This document shows, piece after piece, positions 63,080 to 64,000 of a DNA stretch of 64,000 nucleotides (its first letter is position 1; the number at the start of each line of letters is the position of its first letter). Both the position numbers and the translations under genes were made by a program. A model generated the notes under the pieces. It was given only the letters and a program-made list of their open reading frames with translations. It was not told the DNA's origin and did not search any database. Source of the DNA: an uncultured Verrucomicrobiales bacterium (GTDB lineage: Bacteria > Verrucomicrobiota > Verrucomicrobiia > Verrucomicrobiales > DEV007). The DNA is taken from the NCBI GenBank assembly GCA_943789025.1, contig CALSSN010000004.1, positions 62,001 to 126,000 on the forward strand, given 5' to 3'.

Positions 63080-64000
63080 ATGACCGCAGCCATTACCCAG
63101 TTTTTTCTCGGGCTTTACGATACCATCGGCGCCACCGGGTTTGGGGTGATTTCGGGATTGATCACCCTCGCGCTCTGTCTGCTTATTATCCCTAAAACGA
63201 CAGACTTGATGGTCGATTCGGCCGCGGGGCTGACAGGAAAGTATCTCGGTCATGAGAAGCGGACGATGGTGATCAATGCGAGCACCAATCTACCAGAGTT
63301 CTTCTCCATGGTTGTCGCATTTTTCATGCTGCGGGTCGGTGGAATTGCTAACCCGCTCGGATCCAATTTCGCGAATATTTACCTCATGTTTCTGGTTGCT
63401 CCGGTCTGGGTGCTGGGAGTCTGGCTGGTAAGAGGCAGGAAAGAGAAGGTCGCCGTCCTTTTGGGGCTGATTCGGAAGGAGAAGAGCATCGTGCTCTGGC
63501 ATTTCATCGCTGGACTGTTGCTTTTTATGGTGGCGACTCTCGCTCTCTGGTGCGCTACAGGAGTGGATCAGCTGCACGTCTTCGGAGGCGATCGCAAGGG
63601 CGGATTAAGCGCAGGATGGATGTTGACGGGTGGGCTGCTGTGCCTCGCAGCGGTGCTTGTCTTCCTGAGATTTGAAAGAGGGATCAGAGCCCGGCGTCCA
63701 GAGCTGTTCCGAGAAATCACCAGCGATGGGCAGGAGCCGAGTTGGGCTGGCTTTGTTTTCGGCACTGCAGGGTTGATTATCGCCTGCACTGTCATGAATG
63801 CGCTCTTTGTCTCGTGGGAGGGAGTCTACGGGAGCTTTCTTCGAAATCTGCTGGGCGCCTCGGTTTTCACGGGCCTTCAGTATTTTCTTGGTGCTCTGGT
63901 AACCTCCTTACCGGAGATGACGGTGGCGACTCGGAACTTTCGTCGCATGACGTCTCCCGACTTAAATACTGCGCTGGGATCGGCAAGTTACTCAAACATG
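63080..64000 (+). CDS. cation/proton or cation/Ca2+ exchanger (CaCA family), 3' end outside window
   Basis: An ATG at 63080 opens a frame that stays open to the last base (307 codons so far). The protein is polytopic, with the CaCA alpha-1 repeat in INASTNLPEFFSMVVAFF, then GIANPLGSNFANIYLMFLV, and the alpha-2 repeat in FLGALVTSLPEMTVATRN followed by TALGSASYSNM. The S-L-P-E and G-S-x-x-x-N blocks are the cation-binding hallmarks. These transporters swap Ca2+ for Na+ or H+. The C-terminus is not in view, so the length cannot be judged. Confidence 0.75.
   Translation, partial: MTAAITQFFLGLYDTIGATGFGVISGLITLALCLLIIPKTTDLMVDSAAGLTGKYLGHEKRTMVINASTNLPEFFSMVVAFFMLRVGGIANPLGSNFANIYLMFLVAPVWVLGVWLVRGRKEKVAVLLGLIRKEKSIVLWHFIAGLLLFMVATLALWCATGVDQLHVFGGDRKGGLSAGWMLTGGLLCLAAVLVFLRFERGIRARRPELFREITSDGQEPSWAGFVFGTAGLIIACTVMNALFVSWEGVYGSFLRNLLGASVFTGLQYFLGALVTSLPEMTVATRNFRRMTSPDLNTALGSASYSNM

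Overview
The window reads as the chromosome of a Gram-negative bacterium of the PVC group, most likely a Verrucomicrobiota member. The sequence supports this through lipid A genes with a fused lpxC-fabZ, a pyruvate dehydrogenase operon, a MoxR/DUF58/VWA cluster, a TIGR03790-type protein and a Na+-pumping decarboxylase. The phylum call is an inference from gene content, not from a marker tree. No rRNA, tRNA or CRISPR array was recognised. Most genes are housekeeping, and intergenic spaces are short except for four gaps.

Layout. 0-7 kb: a Fur-family tail, argH, a Nudix hydrolase, an unusually large TatC, ribD, and convergent mnmG. 7.9-12.8 kb: a complete pdhA-pdhB-pdhC-lpd operon. 13-25.3 kb: a long co-directional membrane cluster holding a coiled-coil membrane protein, a MoxR ATPase, a large broken membrane protein, an ABC ATPase and permease, a DUF58 protein and two large BatA/VWA proteins. 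25.4-30.8 kb: an NAD-binding SAF-domain oxidoreductase overlapping a flavoprotein, two TPM-domain proteins and a glycosyltransferase. 31-35.7 kb: an accessory stretch with a transposase remnant, a DUF4870 protein, a VF530 protein, a sulfatase-modifying-factor-like protein, an AT-richer FkbM methyltransferase, then aroE. 36-41.4 kb: recN, an MBL-fold hydrolase, a TIGR03790 protein and a histone-deacetylase-like enzyme. 41.5-45.5 kb: an OadGAB-type Na+ pump with a small inhibitor-like lipoprotein. 45.5-48.7 kb: lpxC-fabZ, lpxA and a UbiA-family prenyltransferase. 49.3-56.2 kb: HU, mutY, trpB, a TMEM220-like protein, trkH, lolD and fmt, nearly all carrying frameshifts. 56-64 kb: an MMPL/RND exporter, dtd, an amidase, a helix-turn-helix protein, an mnmM-like methyltransferase directly behind a MnmC(o)-like flavoprotein, and the start of a cation exchanger.

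Three signals stand out. First, a dispersed element of about 145-217 bp occurs three times in gene-free gaps (7.3, 31.3 and 49.1 kb); the longest copy has perfect 9-bp terminal inverted repeats, so it looks like a MITE. Second, at least 13 frame breaks fall inside otherwise well-conserved genes. Wherever the sign can be resolved they behave as one-base insertions, which points to sequencing or assembly error, although real decay cannot be excluded without reads. Third, several proteins have unusual architecture: TatC with a large loop insertion and a SAP-like tail, a divergent decarboxylase alpha subunit, and a two-gene equivalent of bifunctional MnmC.
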